The notes under the pieces were generated by a model. It was not told the origin of the DNA, did no database searches, and saw only the letters and a list, made by a program, of their open reading frames with translations. A program made the position numbers and the translations under genes. Source: Aliarcobacter sp. (GTDB lineage Bacteria; Campylobacterota; Campylobacteria; Campylobacterales; Arcobacteraceae). Taken from it: 64,000 nt of DNA. Each line of letters begins with the position of its first letter. The first letter of the stretch is position 1. The stretch lies in the NCBI GenBank assembly GCA_028690445.1, contig JAQVBE010000005.1, forward strand, positions 62,001-126,000. The letters are read 5' to 3'. Shown here in pieces: positions 1 through 9,835 of the stretch.

Positions 1-1
1 T

Positions 2-130
2 AAGAAAGAAGTTGATAAAAGAGATGATCAAAAGATAAATGAAACAGATAATAAACAAAGTTTATATGGCTTAAATCCAGGTCAAGAAGTAAAGATTTTT
101 ATTGAAGAGGGTTCTTTAACAAAAATTTAA
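2..130 (+). CDS. C-terminal end of an unknown protein (partial)
   Basis: The window opens inside a reading frame that runs to TAA at 128-130 and gives 42 residues. The first part is highly charged (Lys, Asp, Asn, Gln rich). The last 20 residues look like a small folded tail with a Gly-Leu-Asn-Pro-Gly turn followed by alternating hydrophobic residues. The start lies outside the window. I do not recognise the family and assign no function. Confidence 0.55.
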   Translation, partial: KKEVDKRDDQKINETDNKQSLYGLNPGQEVKIFIEEGSLTKI

Positions 131-224
131 TATTAGTTTTAGTTATTGTAAAATTGTAACATTAAGTTATAAGATATTTTTTTAACATTTTTTATTAAAT
201 GTAATTTTCAAATTAGGTTGTATT

Positions 225-1028
225 ATGAGATTTTTTTTAGCAGTTTTATGTTTTATGTTTATTCCGACTTTAGTATTTTCAGATAGTTCAGAAGTTTTTC
301 ATAAAATTGAAAAAGATTTAGATTCTATAATTATTAAAGATTTAAATAAAAAAAGATTGATATTTACAAAAGGTGAAAATCAAAGATTAAGTCCAGCTAG
401 TTTGACTAAAATTATGACTGCCATACTTGCAATTGAAAGTGGAAATATGAATAGTATTGTTACAATTACACCTGAAATGAAAAAAGTTGAACCTACTATT
501 GCAAATTTTCAAGTTGGTGAAAAATTTTATTTAAAAGATTTAGTACATGCTGCTTTGATTAGATCTGCTAATGATGCAGCAAATTCTATTGCAATTTATT
601 TAGGAAAAGGAAATAAACAATTATTTGTAAATATGATGAATATTAAAGCAAAACAATTAGGTATGACAAATACAAATTTTACAAATCCTTGTGGTTTTGA
701 TGCGGGAAATCATAGATCTACAGCTAGGGATTTATTGGTTCTTACCGAATATGCAATAAAAAATCCAACTTTTAATTCTATTGTAAAACTAGATAAATAT
801 TCTTTTTCTGCATTAAATACAAATAAGAAATATTTTTTCACAACAAGTAATAAACTTTTAAAAGATGAGCCATATATTATTGGTGTTAAAACAGGGTATA
901 CAAATAAAGCGGGAGCTTGTTTAATTGCTAGAGCTAAAAAGGGTAATCAAGATATTTTGATGGTTATGTTAAATGCTCATAACAGATGGCCAAATGCTAA
1001 AAAAGCTTTAGATTCAATTATGGATTAA
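225..1028 (+). CDS. dacA: D-alanyl-D-alanine carboxypeptidase, peptidase S11 family (small form)
   Basis: Penicillin-binding-protein-type serine peptidase that trims the terminal D-Ala from peptidoglycan stem peptides in the periplasm. All three active-site motifs are visible: S59-L-T-K62 (SxxK), S114-A-N116 (SxN) and K222-T-G224 (KTG). A signal peptide of about 19 residues precedes them. At 267 residues it has only the catalytic domain. The C-terminal beta domain and amphipathic membrane anchor of PBP5-type enzymes (about 400 residues) are absent, so it may be soluble in the periplasm. It is a single gene, convergent with aroC. The family is clear; PBP5-like versus PBP7-like naming is less so. 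Confidence 0.9.
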   Translation: MRFFLAVLCFMFIPTLVFSDSSEVFHKIEKDLDSIIIKDLNKKRLIFTKGENQRLSPASLTKIMTAILAIESGNMNSIVTITPEMKKVEPTIANFQVGEKFYLKDLVHAALIRSANDAANSIAIYLGKGNKQLFVNMMNIKAKQLGMTNTNFTNPCGFDAGNHRSTARDLLVLTEYAIKNPTFNSIVKLDKYSFSALNTNKKYFFTTSNKLLKDEPYIIGVKTGYTNKAGACLIARAKKGNQDILMVMLNAHNRWPNAKKALDSIMD

Positions 1029-1035
1029 TTGAAAT

Positions 1036-1068
1036 AAAAAAAGCAACCCTTGACCAAAGAGTTGCTTT
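1036..1068 (-). terminator. Rho-independent terminator of the aroC operon
   Basis: An inverted repeat (AAAGCAAC at 1040-1047 pairing with GTTGCTTT at 1061-1068) reads on the minus strand as a hairpin followed by a T run (seven A on the plus strand at 1036-1042). It lies between the stop codons of convergent dacA and aroC. The T run is only on the aroC side. Confidence 0.7.
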
Positions 1069-1105
1069 AAGTTGAAAGTATATATAAAAAACTTTAAACG
1101 AATCT

Positions 1106-2182
1106 TTATTTAGAGTAGACTTTTTTAACATTTTCCATTTTAGAAGACATATTTAGTAAAACCATATCTGCAAGTACTAAAGCTATCATTGATTCAGCAA
1201 CAACACTTCCCCTAACTGCTACACATGGGTCATGTCGTCCTTTTAATTGACAATTTACTTCATCATTATGTATATCTATTGTTTCTTGTTCTATAAAAAT
1301 AGAAGGAGTAGCTTTGAAATAAACTTTTACATTTATATCATCACCATTTGAGATACCACCTAAAATTCCACCACTATGATTTGTTTTAAAGCCATCTTTT
1401 CTTATTTGGTCATTATTATCATAGCCTTTTACTTTTGAAGCTAGAATACCATCTCCAATTTCAACAGCTTTTACAGCATTTATACTCATCATTGCATTTG
1501 CTATTTGAGAATCAAGTTTAAAATATAAAGGTTCTCCAAGCCCAATTGGAGCATTTTTTACATTTATTAAGGCAACTCCACCAACACTATTATGTGAGTT
1601 CTTTGCCTCTAAAATAGCATCTTTTTGAGCTTGTTCAACGTTTAAATCAAGAGCAAAAATTTCAGATTCACTAACTTTTGAAAAATCATAAGTTGTTGCT
1701 TTTATTCCATCAATCTCAGAAATTCCACTTTGGATAGTTATATCAAGTTCATTTAGCATAAGTTTTGCAATTGCACCAGCGGCAACCCTTGCTGCTGTTT
1801 CTCTTGCGCTACTTCTTCCTCCACCTCTATAATCTCTAATTCCATATTTATTAAAATAAGTAAAATCAGCATGACCAGGTCTGAATAAATCTTTTACATT
1901 TGAATAATCACCACTTTTTTGATTTTCATTAAAAATAATCATTGAAATAGAAGTTCCAGTAGTAAATCCTTCAAAAATTCCTGAAAGAATCTCTACAACA
2001 TCACCTTCTTTTCTAGAGGTTGCATATTTATTTTGTCCAGGTTTTCTTCTATTCATTTCATTTTGAATAAACTCTTCATCTATTTTTATGCCAGCTGGAA
2101 CTCCATCAACAATACATCCAAGGGCTTTTCCGTGTGATTCACCAAAAGTTGTAAATCTAAATCTGTGTCCAAAAGTATTCAT
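1106..2182 (-). CDS. aroC: Chorismate synthase
   Basis: Catalyses the last step of the shikimate pathway: 5-enolpyruvylshikimate-3-phosphate to chorismate, with reduced FMN as cofactor, in the cytoplasm. The N-terminus begins with the family's [14 protein letters not shown] block. The second signature, [18 protein letters not shown], lies near residue 120, and the C-terminal block includes [11 protein letters not shown]. Length 358 is usual. It lies 5 bp downstream of rnc on the same strand, so it is the last gene of a TPR-rnc-aroC operon. Confidence 0.98.
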   Translation of the reverse strand: MNTFGHRFRFTTFGESHGKALGCIVDGVPAGIKIDEEFIQNEMNRRKPGQNKYATSRKEGDVVEILSGIFEGFTTGTSISMIIFNENQKSGDYSNVKDLFRPGHADFTYFNKYGIRDYRGGGRSSARETAARVAAGAIAKLMLNELDITIQSGISEIDGIKATTYDFSKVSESEIFALDLNVEQAQKDAILEAKNSHNSVGGVALINVKNAPIGLGEPLYFKLDSQIANAMMSINAVKAVEIGDGILASKVKGYDNNDQIRKDGFKTNHSGGILGGISNGDDINVKVYFKATPSIFIEQETIDIHNDEVNCQLKGRHDPCVAVRGSVVAESMIALVLADMVLLNMSSKMENVKKVYSK

Positions 2183-2187
2183 TTAAA

Positions 2188-2862
2188 TTATACCTCTTTT
2201 AGTTTTTCTATTGCAATTTTTGCTACTGCTTGTTGAGCTAATTTTTTACTTTTACCGTTTGCACTTCCATAATTAACACCATCAATCCAAATTGATACTT
2301 CAAACTCTTTTTTATGGTCAGGTCCATAAGAGCCTTCAATTTTATACTCAGGGATTGAAGCAAATTGTGCTTGAGTTATTTCTTGTAAAGCAGTTTTATA
2401 ATCACTAAATAAAACATCAAGATTTATTTTGTCATAAGATCTTTCAAGTAAATCTAAAATAATTGGCTTTAAAGTTTCAAGTCCAGATTCAAGATAAATT
2501 GCACCCATAATTGCTTCAAAGGCATCTGATAAAATAGAAGCTTTTGTTCTTCCTTTATTTCTTTCTTCGGCTGTTGAAATATAGATAAAATCTCCAAGTT
2601 TTATCTCATTTGCAAGTCTAGTAAATCCTGTTTCATTTACTAATGACGCTCTTATTTTTGATAATTCACCTTCATTTGATTTTGGAAATTGTAGAAATAA
2701 ATATTCTCCAACAATCAAGTTTAAAACAGCATCTCCTAAGAATTCTAATCTTTCATTATTATAAGGTTTTTTAAAACTTTTATGGGTAAGTGCTTCGATT
2801 ATCAGGTCTTTGTTTTTAAACTGATAATCCAAACACTTTTCTAATTTTGAATAATCGCTCAT
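2188..2862 (-). CDS. rnc: Ribonuclease III
   Basis: Double-strand-specific endoribonuclease for rRNA and mRNA processing. The signature [19 protein letters not shown] lies near residues 38-56, and the second acidic metal-binding region ([16 protein letters not shown]) near residue 110. A C-terminal double-stranded-RNA-binding domain covers about residues 155-224 and ends with a lysine/alanine-rich helix. The 224-residue length is standard. It is followed by aroC after 5 bp and preceded by the TPR gene. In the Campylobacter jejuni neighbourhood an RNase H gene lies between rnc and the TPR gene; none is present here. Confidence 0.98.
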   Translation of the reverse strand: MSDYSKLEKCLDYQFKNKDLIIEALTHKSFKKPYNNERLEFLGDAVLNLIVGEYLFLQFPKSNEGELSKIRASLVNETGFTRLANEIKLGDFIYISTAEERNKGRTKASILSDAFEAIMGAIYLESGLETLKPIILDLLERSYDKINLDVLFSDYKTALQEITQAQFASIPEYKIEGSYGPDHKKEFEVSIWIDGVNYGSANGKSKKLAQQAVAKIAIEKLKEV

Positions 2863-2931
2863 ATATTTCCTTTTTTATTTTTTAAAGTCTTGCAAGTATA
2901 TCACATCTTTTATTATGAAAGTGTTGTTGAG

Positions 2932-3981
2932 CTATTGTAAAGATTGATTAGAGGTATAAAATGATTTAGTTAGTCTATGTTTTACATCTAGAGTTAAAAT
3001 ATTATGACAATGTGGACATCTTGTATCAAAAATAGGATAAGAATGTTTACACATAGTACAAACAAATTCAAAATCTAAAGAAGCTTTTATTTTATGTTCA
3101 TGGGTATTTATTAAAATTAAAATATCAAAATCAAAATCACTGCTATGTTTTAAAGTATCTAAGTATCCTTTTGCATTATATAACTCTACTAAAAAAATAT
3201 TTTGTAAAACTTTATCAAAATTAATATCATCAAAATTTAAATACCACATTACATCCATATATTTTGAACAGTTAAATTCACTTATGTGTTCCCAAAAAAA
3301 TGGTTTATTAAATTGAATTAAAAAAGAAACAAATATTCTTTCAATAATTTTATTTTCTTTAAATATTTCATATAAAAGTTCGGTTCTTTTTTCATAAGAA
3401 AGGATAGAATCATTCAAAATAATCAATGAATCCAAATAGATTTTATCTACATTCATATCTTTATCCAGTTCTTCTAAACAAGCAGTTATCTCTTTTGCTT
3501 TTTGAAAATCTTTTAATTTTTCATAAACCAATAAAAGATGATTTAATGCATTTTTATTTCTTGGAGAGAATTTTAAAATTCTTAAAAATATCTCTTTAGA
3601 TCTTTGTAAAAAACCACCTTTAAAATAAGTAGTTCCCAAAAGTTCTAGTAATTCTTCTTTTTTTACTCTATCATTTACATGTTCAAGAAGTGTTAAATAG
3701 ACTGAAATTGCTTTATTATAATCACCTTTATGCAAAAATGATGAAGCTAAAAGTAAAATTGAATCAAATGGTAAATTGTAAGTTTTATATAAATGAACAT
3801 AGTCTTCTTCTTTTAGTTTTCCAAGTTCAAATCGTAAAGAAAGTTTTCTATAATCTTCTCTTGCTAATTTTTCTTTATAAATACTAAATGAATAAGTGAC
3901 AAAAGATATTAAAAAAATTAGTGCAACAAGTAAGATGATTCCAAATAATGGATCTCTATATTCTAAAATTATATTATCCAA
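2932..3981 (-). CDS. Membrane-anchored TPR protein with C-terminal zinc ribbon, LapB-like
   Basis: The 349-residue protein has one N-terminal transmembrane segment (about residues 12-32), then helical TPR-type repeats (clearest at about 75-170), and ends with a metal-binding ribbon of two pairs, CTMC and CPHC, at about 308-325. Membrane anchor, TPRs and a rubredoxin-like Cys4 ribbon is the layout of LapB/YciM, which in Escherichia coli guides FtsH-dependent turnover of LpxC. Architecture supports the comparison, but the middle is divergent and I saw no LPS gene nearby, so the role in LPS control is inference. It is divergent from dnaG and upstream of rnc-aroC. Confidence 0.7.
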   Translation of the reverse strand: MDNIILEYRDPLFGIILLVALIFLISFVTYSFSIYKEKLAREDYRKLSLRFELGKLKEEDYVHLYKTYNLPFDSILLLASSFLHKGDYNKAISVYLTLLEHVNDRVKKEELLELLGTTYFKGGFLQRSKEIFLRILKFSPRNKNALNHLLLVYEKLKDFQKAKEITACLEELDKDMNVDKIYLDSLIILNDSILSYEKRTELLYEIFKENKIIERIFVSFLIQFNKPFFWEHISEFNCSKYMDVMWYLNFDDINFDKVLQNIFLVELYNAKGYLDTLKHSSDFDFDILILINTHEHKIKASLDFEFVCTMCKHSYPIFDTRCPHCHNILTLDVKHRLTKSFYTSNQSLQ

Positions 3982-4054
3982 ATAAAAAACCTTAATTATT
4001 TATATCGTAAGAATTGAATGTTAACATAAAAGTTCATATAAAATAATAAAAAGA

Positions 4055-4060
4055 TATAAT
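4055..4060 (+). promoter_or_regulatory. Candidate -10 element for dnaG
   Basis: A perfect TATAAT lies only 6 bp before the dnaG ATG, with no good Shine-Dalgarno sequence between. Transcription from it would start at about the A of the start codon. Confidence 0.4.
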
Positions 4061-4066
4061 CGATTT

Positions 4067-5701
4067 ATGATAAAAAAAGAATCAATTGAAAATCTAAAAA
4101 ACCATCTTGATGTTGTGGATGTAGTATCTCAATTTTTAGAATTGAAAAAATCTGGTGCAAATTTTAAAGCTTGTTGTCCTTTTCATGGAGAAACAACTCC
4201 TTCTTTTGTTGTAAGCCCTGCAAAACAGATATATCATTGTTTTGGATGTGGAGCAGGTGGAGATTCTATAAAATTTGTTATGGAATATGAAAAATTATCA
4301 TATCCTGAAACAATAGAGAAATTAGCCTCAATGTATAATTTTAATTTAGATTATGAAAATACAGATGAAAAAAAACAAGATACAAAAATTTTAGAAGAAG
4401 TAAATAAATATTATCAAAAACTTTTTGTTTATAATGAAAATGTAAAAGAATATATTTCAAAAAGAGGAATATCAGAATTCTCAATTGAAAAATTTGAAAT
4501 TGGCTATGCACCTATTTCAATTGATACAATAAATTTCTTAAAATCAAATCATTATAATTTGACAGATGCTATTGATTTAGGAGTAATTGATAATGGAACA
4601 AATGGCTTATATTCTAGATTTATAGAACGAATCACTTTTCCAATTTATTCAATAACTGGAAAACTTGTAGGTTTTGGCGGGAGAACAATAACAGGACATA
4701 ACGCAAAATATGTTAATTCTCCACAAACAAAACTATTTAATAAATCAAGACTTTTATATGGTTATCATTTAGCAAAAGAACAAATATATAAAAAAAACCA
4801 AATAATAGTTTGTGAAGGTTATTTAGATGTAATAATGCTTCATCAAGCTGGTTTTAATACAGCAGTGGCAACTCTTGGAACGGCACTTACTGTTGAGCAT
4901 TTGCCACTTCTTAGACGAGGTGAACCAAAAGTAATTTTAGCTTATGATGGAGATAAAGCAGGTCTTGCAGCTGCTTTTAAAGCTTCTGTCATGTTAAGCC
5001 AAAGTGAATTTGAAGGTGGAGTTATTATTTTTGCAGATGGTATGGATCCAGCTGATATGGTTCATAATGGGAAAATAAATGAATTAAATGAAATTTTCTC
5101 AAATCCAATATCTTACATACCTTATGCAATTAATTATATAGTGTCCAAATATGATATAAATGACCCAAACCAAAAACAAAAAGCATTAAGTGAAGCAAAT
5201 GAATATTTAAAAACATTGAGTTTATTAAATCAAGATGAGTATAAAAGATATTTAGCTCAAAAATTGAATATTAGAGAAAATTTAATAAAAATAAGTTCAA
5301 ATAAACAAAGAACATATGAACCAAATTTAACAAAAATTGATATTGCTGAACTTTGTATAATAAAGTCAATTTTAGAAAAACCAAAAAGATTGGATTGCGT
5401 TTTGGATATAGTTGATTCTTCTATGTTTGAAGCGCATAAAAACGAATTTGAATTACTTTTAACAGATATTGAAAATATCTCTTTAAATTCTATTGTTTTA
5501 AATGAAAAACTTGAAAATTATGATGATGAAAGATTAAATCAAGAGTTGCTAACATTAGTTTATAAATTTTACACAAATAAGTTAACTGCAATTTCTTATG
5601 ATAATACTTTAGACTTTAAACAAAAGGCAAATTTAATTAGAAAAATTAAAGACAATATTTATCAGTTAAAATTAGGAAAATTAGTAAGTTATAATTTATA
5701 A
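4067..5701 (+). CDS. dnaG: DNA primase
   Basis: Makes RNA primers at the replication fork together with the DnaB helicase. The N-terminal zinc-binding domain uses C37, H40, C58 and C61 (CPFH...CFGC). The RNA polymerase core follows. The TOPRIM motifs CEGYLDV (about residue 248) and AYDGDKAG (about 295) carry the catalytic Glu and Asp residues. The C-terminal 150 residues are the less conserved helicase-interaction region. Length 544 fits Campylobacterota. It is divergent from the LapB-like gene. Confidence 0.97.
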   Translation: MIKKESIENLKNHLDVVDVVSQFLELKKSGANFKACCPFHGETTPSFVVSPAKQIYHCFGCGAGGDSIKFVMEYEKLSYPETIEKLASMYNFNLDYENTDEKKQDTKILEEVNKYYQKLFVYNENVKEYISKRGISEFSIEKFEIGYAPISIDTINFLKSNHYNLTDAIDLGVIDNGTNGLYSRFIERITFPIYSITGKLVGFGGRTITGHNAKYVNSPQTKLFNKSRLLYGYHLAKEQIYKKNQIIVCEGYLDVIMLHQAGFNTAVATLGTALTVEHLPLLRRGEPKVILAYDGDKAGLAAAFKASVMLSQSEFEGGVIIFADGMDPADMVHNGKINELNEIFSNPISYIPYAINYIVSKYDINDPNQKQKALSEANEYLKTLSLLNQDEYKRYLAQKLNIRENLIKISSNKQRTYEPNLTKIDIAELCIIKSILEKPKRLDCVLDIVDSSMFEAHKNEFELLLTDIENISLNSIVLNEKLENYDDERLNQELLTLVYKFYTNKLTAISYDNTLDFKQKANLIRKIKDNIYQLKLGKLVSYNL

Positions 5702-5778
5702 TTAATTTTTTAAATTTATTTAATTAGCAGTTTATTTTTTGTAAAATTCTATAAATTATAAAAAGATAAGGATAATAA

Positions 5779-6162
5779 ATGAAATTTATTGCAAGTGATA
5801 ATTTACCTCTAGCAATAGGTCCATATTCTCCTGCTGTAAAAATAAATGGAATTATTTATACATCAGGACAAGTACCCATTTCATTAGATGGTACTATATT
5901 AGAAAGAGACATAAAAGTTCAAACTAGACAGGTATTGTCTAATTTAAGAACATTATTAGAAGATTCAAATAGTAGTATGGAAAAAGTTATAAAAGTATCT
6001 GTATATTTAGAAAATATTGGAGATTTTGGAGTTGTTAATGTATTATTTGCTGAAGCTTTTGGTGAACATAAACCAGCAAGAAGTACAATATCAGTAAAAG
6101 CATTACCCATGAATTCAATGATAATGATAGATGCAATAGCAATTGCAAATGATTATTATTAA
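5779..6162 (+). CDS. ridA: RidA/YjgF family enamine/imine deaminase
   Basis: Small cytoplasmic enzyme that hydrolyses reactive 2-aminoacrylate and related imines released by PLP enzymes, protecting those enzymes. The 127 residues match the family length. The C-terminal block PARSTISVKALPM contains the invariant arginine, and the N-terminal AIGPYSPAV is typical. Start at ATG 5779 with AAGGA upstream. It sits between dnaG and rplU. Confidence 0.93.
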   Translation: MKFIASDNLPLAIGPYSPAVKINGIIYTSGQVPISLDGTILERDIKVQTRQVLSNLRTLLEDSNSSMEKVIKVSVYLENIGDFGVVNVLFAEAFGEHKPARSTISVKALPMNSMIMIDAIAIANDYY

Positions 6163-6277
6163 AAAGCGAAGGCTTAAAGAAAGTTTAAACTAAAATAAGA
6201 TACTATTCCGGTTCGAAAAATAGAGTTATATGTGAATATATCAACTTGGCATATTGAATTGAATTAGAGGAAGAAAA

Positions 6278-6595
6278 ATGTACGCAATTATCAAGTGTGG
6301 TGGAAAACAGTATAAAGTTTCTGAGGGTGATATCTTAGATGTTGATTATACTGGTAAAGCTGCAAAAGAAACTTTAGAAATTACTGATGTTTTAGCAATA
6401 AACGATGGTGAATTAAAAATTGGTGATGCAGTTGCAAACGCAAAGGTTGAAGCAGTTGTAGTATTAGATGGTACAGGTGTAAATAGAGCTAAAAAAGTAA
6501 TTATTTACAAAAAAAGAAGAAGAAAAGATTCTAAATTAAAAAGAGGTTTTAGAAAAAGCTTCACTAAAATTAGAATTATTAAAATCGCTGCATAA
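6278..6595 (+). CDS. rplU: 50S ribosomal protein L21
   Basis: Large-subunit protein contacting 23S rRNA. The opening MYAIIKCGGKQYKVSEGD and the basic tail (KKRRRKDSKLKRGFR) are diagnostic. Length 105 is usual. It is followed after 27 bp by rpmA, the standard L21-L27 pair. A 115-bp leader precedes it; I see no named riboswitch or leader motif there. Confidence 0.98.
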   Translation: MYAIIKCGGKQYKVSEGDILDVDYTGKAAKETLEITDVLAINDGELKIGDAVANAKVEAVVVLDGTGVNRAKKVIIYKKRRRKDSKLKRGFRKSFTKIRIIKIAA

Positions 6596-6622
6596 GCATA
6601 ACAAAAGTTAAGGAGAAGAACT

Positions 6623-6877
6623 ATGGCTCACAAAAAAGGTCAGGGAAGTACACAGAATAATAGAGATTCAGCTGGTAGAAGACTTGGTGTTAAGAAATAT
6701 GGTGGTGAAGTTGTAAGAGCTGGTAATATCATTATTAGACAAAGAGGTACTAAAGTACATTTAGGTCAAAATGTTGGTATGGGTAAAGATCATACAATTT
6801 ATTCTTTAATTGACGGTGTTGTTAAATTTGAAATTAAAGATAAAAAGAGAAAAAAAGTTTCAGTTTACGCTTCGTAA
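6623..6877 (+). CDS. rpmA: 50S ribosomal protein L27
   Basis: Large-subunit protein near the peptidyl transferase centre. It begins [20 protein letters not shown] and contains the conserved [18 protein letters not shown] block; length 84 is standard. The start directly gives the short AHKKG-type N-terminus, with no cleavable extension of the Firmicutes type. It has a strong AAGGAG site and is cotranscribed with rplU. The operon ends at the terminator just after it. Confidence 0.98.
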   Translation: MAHKKGQGSTQNNRDSAGRRLGVKKYGGEVVRAGNIIIRQRGTKVHLGQNVGMGKDHTIYSLIDGVVKFEIKDKKRKKVSVYAS

Positions 6878-6899
6878 TTCTGGATAAATTGATTTCTTT

Positions 6900-6935
6900 A
6901 AAGGGTGTATGGCTTTGCCTACACCCTTTTTTTAT
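6900..6935 (+). terminator. Terminator of rplU-rpmA
   Basis: AAGGGTGTA (6901-6909) pairs with TACACCCTT (6920-6928). An inner GGC/GCC extends the stem to a 3-nt loop, and a run of T follows. Classic intrinsic terminator. Confidence 0.9.
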
Positions 6936-7023
6936 TTAAAAATTAACATAACTAATTAAAAGTTAACAGTAGAAGTTAGAATTTTGCTTTTAGTTTTTAA
7001 TTATTTATTAAAAGGAAAGTTAT

Positions 7024-8115
7024 ATGTTTATAGATAGCGCTAGATTTTCAGTTACATCTGGAAAAGGTGGACAGGGATGTGCAGCATTTAGACGAGAAAA
7101 ATTTGTTGTTAAAGGTGGACCAGATGGTGGAGATGGTGGAAGAGGTGGAGATGTTTATTTTTTAGTAGATAACAATACTGATACATTATCTAATTACAAA
7201 GGTAGAAAATACTTTAAAGCAGATAATGGTGATCAAGGTTTAGGTGGAAGAATGACTGGAAAGTCAGGAGAATCGCTTGTTTTAGTAGTACCTCCTGGAA
7301 CTCAAGTTATTGATGACGAAACAAATGAAGTTCTTTTCGACTTGTTAGAGCTTGGAGAAAAAGTTTTATTTTTAGAAGGTGGAAAAGGTGGATTAGGTAA
7401 TACTCACTTTAAAAACTCAAGAAATCAAAGACCAACATATTTTCAACCAGGACTTCCAGGACAAGTTAGAAGTATTAGATTAGAATTAAAACTAATTGCA
7501 GATGTTGGACTTGTTGGTTATCCAAATGTTGGGAAATCAACTCTAATTTCAGTTACTTCAAATGCAACTCCTGAGATTGCAAATTATGAATTTACAACTT
7601 TAACACCAAAGTTAGGTGTTGTTGAAGTTGGGAATTACAACTCTTTTGTAATGGCAGATATTCCAGGAATTATTGATGGTGCAAGTGAAGGAAGAGGTTT
7701 AGGTTTAGAGTTTTTAAAACATATTGAAAGAACAAAAACACTTTTATTTGTAATTGATGTTGCAAATTACAGAACAATGATTGACCAATATAGAGTATTA
7801 AAAGAAGAAGTTGCAAAATTCTCAGGTGAATTAGCAAAAAGAAATTTTGCAATTGTATTAAGTAAAATTGATGGATATTTTGGTGAAACTTTAGAAGAAG
7901 ATATAGATAAGTTTATTAAAGATATTGGTTTAGAACCTACAAAATCAAATGAATTTAAGTTTGAAGGTGATTTACCATATTTTGTTCAAGATTTAATTTA
8001 TTCAAGATTTGATAATACAAAACCATATTTTGTTTTACCAATTTCATCTTTAACAAAATTAAACCTTAAACCACTTGGATTTGCGTTATATAATTTATTG
8101 GAACAGGATAAATGA
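7024..8115 (+). CDS. obgE: GTPase Obg/CgtA, ribosome assembly
   Basis: Obg-family GTPase that acts in late 50S subunit assembly and stress responses. The N-terminal glycine-rich OBG fold (about 1-158) contains [15 protein letters not shown]. The G domain follows with the P-loop GYPNVGKST (about 165) and switch region [26 protein letters not shown]. The NKxD-type motif appears as SKID. Its TGA overlaps the proB start (ATGA), showing translational coupling. Confidence 0.97.
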   Translation: MFIDSARFSVTSGKGGQGCAAFRREKFVVKGGPDGGDGGRGGDVYFLVDNNTDTLSNYKGRKYFKADNGDQGLGGRMTGKSGESLVLVVPPGTQVIDDETNEVLFDLLELGEKVLFLEGGKGGLGNTHFKNSRNQRPTYFQPGLPGQVRSIRLELKLIADVGLVGYPNVGKSTLISVTSNATPEIANYEFTTLTPKLGVVEVGNYNSFVMADIPGIIDGASEGRGLGLEFLKHIERTKTLLFVIDVANYRTMIDQYRVLKEEVAKFSGELAKRNFAIVLSKIDGYFGETLEEDIDKFIKDIGLEPTKSNEFKFEGDLPYFVQDLIYSRFDNTKPYFVLPISSLTKLNLKPLGFALYNLLEQDK

Positions 8116-8882
8116 AAAGATTAGTTATTAAAGTAGGAACAGCTGTATTAACTCAAGATGGACAATTAGCTCTTGAGAGAATGAGTAATTTAGTAAATTT
8201 AATTGCTAGATTAAAAAATGAAAAAAATCTTGAAGTGATATTAGTCTCTTCAGGAGCTGTTGGTGCTGGATATACTTCTTTGAAACTTGATAAAAAAATA
8301 GTTGCAAATAAACAAGCACTGGCAGCTATTGGACAACCACTACTACTAAAAAACTATAAAAAAAGGTTTAAAGAACATAATATTACATGTGCTCAAATGT
8401 TATTCATTGCAGATGATTTTGATTCAAGAAAAAGAACTAAAAATGCTCAAAATGTTATGGAAATACTTTTAGAGAATAAGATTTTACCAATTATAAATGA
8501 AAATGATGTAATTGCAACTGATGAGTTAGTTTTTGGAGATAATGACCAACTTGCTGCCCATGTTGCTTATTATTTTAATGCAGATATGTTAGCAATTTTA
8601 TCTGACATTGATGGATATTATAATAAAAATCCAAGAGAATTTAATGATGCAGTTTTACAAAAAAATGTTTTTGAAATTAGTCCTGATGAACTAGAAATGA
8701 AACATTCTGCAAATTCAGAATTCGCTACTGGTGGAATTGTAACAAAATTAAAAGCGGCAGATTTTTTAATGAAAAGAGATATTCCAATGTATCTATCTTC
8801 AGGTTTTGATTTAATAAATGCCTATGATTTTTTAGTTGATGGAAATCATAAAAGTGGAACAATTTTTCAAGCAAAAAAATAA
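8112..8882 (+). CDS. proB: Glutamate 5-kinase (no PUA domain)
   Basis: Phosphorylates glutamate to glutamyl-5-phosphate, the first step of proline synthesis. The amino-acid-kinase fold is clear: KVGTAVLT at the start, VSSGAVGAG near residue 46, [11 protein letters not shown] near 140 and [12 protein letters not shown] near 150. At 256 residues it ends after the kinase domain. The C-terminal PUA domain of the E. coli enzyme (about 367 residues) is absent, as is usual in Campylobacterota. It starts inside the obgE stop codon. Confidence 0.95.
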   Translation: MKRLVIKVGTAVLTQDGQLALERMSNLVNLIARLKNEKNLEVILVSSGAVGAGYTSLKLDKKIVANKQALAAIGQPLLLKNYKKRFKEHNITCAQMLFIADDFDSRKRTKNAQNVMEILLENKILPIINENDVIATDELVFGDNDQLAAHVAYYFNADMLAILSDIDGYYNKNPREFNDAVLQKNVFEISPDELEMKHSANSEFATGGIVTKLKAADFLMKRDIPMYLSSGFDLINAYDFLVDGNHKSGTIFQAKK

Positions 8883-8893
8883 AAGGAAAGATA

Positions 8894-9814
8894 TTGAGTA
8901 AAAGAATTTTATTTATGGGAACACCTGATTATGCGACAACTATTTTTAAAGAATTAATAAATAGTGAGTATGAAATAGTAGGATTATTTACTCAACCCGA
9001 CAAACCAGTTGGTAGAAAACAAATTTTAACACCTCCCCATATTAAACAATTTTGTATTGATGAAAGTTTTAATATTCCAATTTTCCAACCTTTAAAATTA
9101 AGAGGAAATGAGGAAGTAGTAGAAGAAATAAAAGAGTTAAAACCTGATTTTATTATAGTTGCAGCATATGGGCAAATATTGCCAAAAGAGATTTTAGATA
9201 TTGCTCCTTGTATAAATCTTCATGCATCTCTACTACCAAAATATCGAGGAGCAAGTCCAATTCAAGAATCACTTTTAAATGATGATGTTTATACAGGTGT
9301 TACATCTATGCTTATGGAAGAAGGTCTTGATAGTGGAGATATTTTAGGATTACAATATTTAAAAATAACTCCAACAATGGAAGTTTCAGAAGCTTTTGAA
9401 AAATTATCTTTAATTGCGGCAAAACTCACTCTTACAACTTTAGATAATTATGAAAATATAAAACCAATAAAACAAAATGAATCAGAAGTAAGTTTTTGTA
9501 AAAAAATTAAAAAAGAAGATGGTTTCGTAGATTTTTTTGATGCTAAAAAACTTTATTTAAAATATAAAGCTTATTCTTATTGGCCTGGGATTTTTTTAGA
9601 ATCAGAATTAAAATTAAAAGATATTGAATTAAATGATGAAATATCTATAAATAATCAAGGTCAAATTTTAGAGATAAAAAATGATTTTATAGTTATTGCT
9701 TGTAAAAAAGGAAGCTTAAGAATTAAGACATTACAAGCTCCTTCAAAAAAAGCAATTAATTCTATTGATTTTATTAGAGGTCAAAGATTAGAGATAAATT
9801 CGATACTTATTTAA
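8894..9814 (+). CDS. fmt: Methionyl-tRNA formyltransferase
   Basis: Formylates initiator Met-tRNA with 10-formyl-tetrahydrofolate. The N-terminal hydrolase domain has FMGTPDYA, the folate/catalytic block NLHASLLPKYRGASPI (Asn and His) and the later Asp region MEEGLDSGDIL. A C-terminal OB-like domain follows. The start is TTG at 8894, supported by AAAGGAAAG just upstream and by no better in-frame ATG before FMGTP. It is the third gene of obgE-proB-fmt. Confidence 0.96.
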   Translation: MSKRILFMGTPDYATTIFKELINSEYEIVGLFTQPDKPVGRKQILTPPHIKQFCIDESFNIPIFQPLKLRGNEEVVEEIKELKPDFIIVAAYGQILPKEILDIAPCINLHASLLPKYRGASPIQESLLNDDVYTGVTSMLMEEGLDSGDILGLQYLKITPTMEVSEAFEKLSLIAAKLTLTTLDNYENIKPIKQNESEVSFCKKIKKEDGFVDFFDAKKLYLKYKAYSYWPGIFLESELKLKDIELNDEISINNQGQILEIKNDFIVIACKKGSLRIKTLQAPSKKAINSIDFIRGQRLEINSILI

Positions 9815-9835
9815 CGTATATTTACGCTAAATAAG
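9806..9835. terminator. Hairpin shared by convergent fmt and AEC transporter genes
   Basis: CTTATTTA (9806-9813) pairs with TAAATAAG (9828-9835), with a further 4 bp inside after one mismatch. Both stop codons (fmt TAA 9812-9814; minus-strand TAA at 9822-9824) lie inside the hairpin. There is no long T run, so it is a bidirectional candidate. Confidence 0.6.

Noticed and set aside
3690-3887. Plus-strand 65-residue frame opposite the LapB-like gene, and similar antisense frames in other genes
   Set aside because: They lie wholly within well-supported genes, have low-complexity Leu/Lys/Phe composition and no ribosome site.
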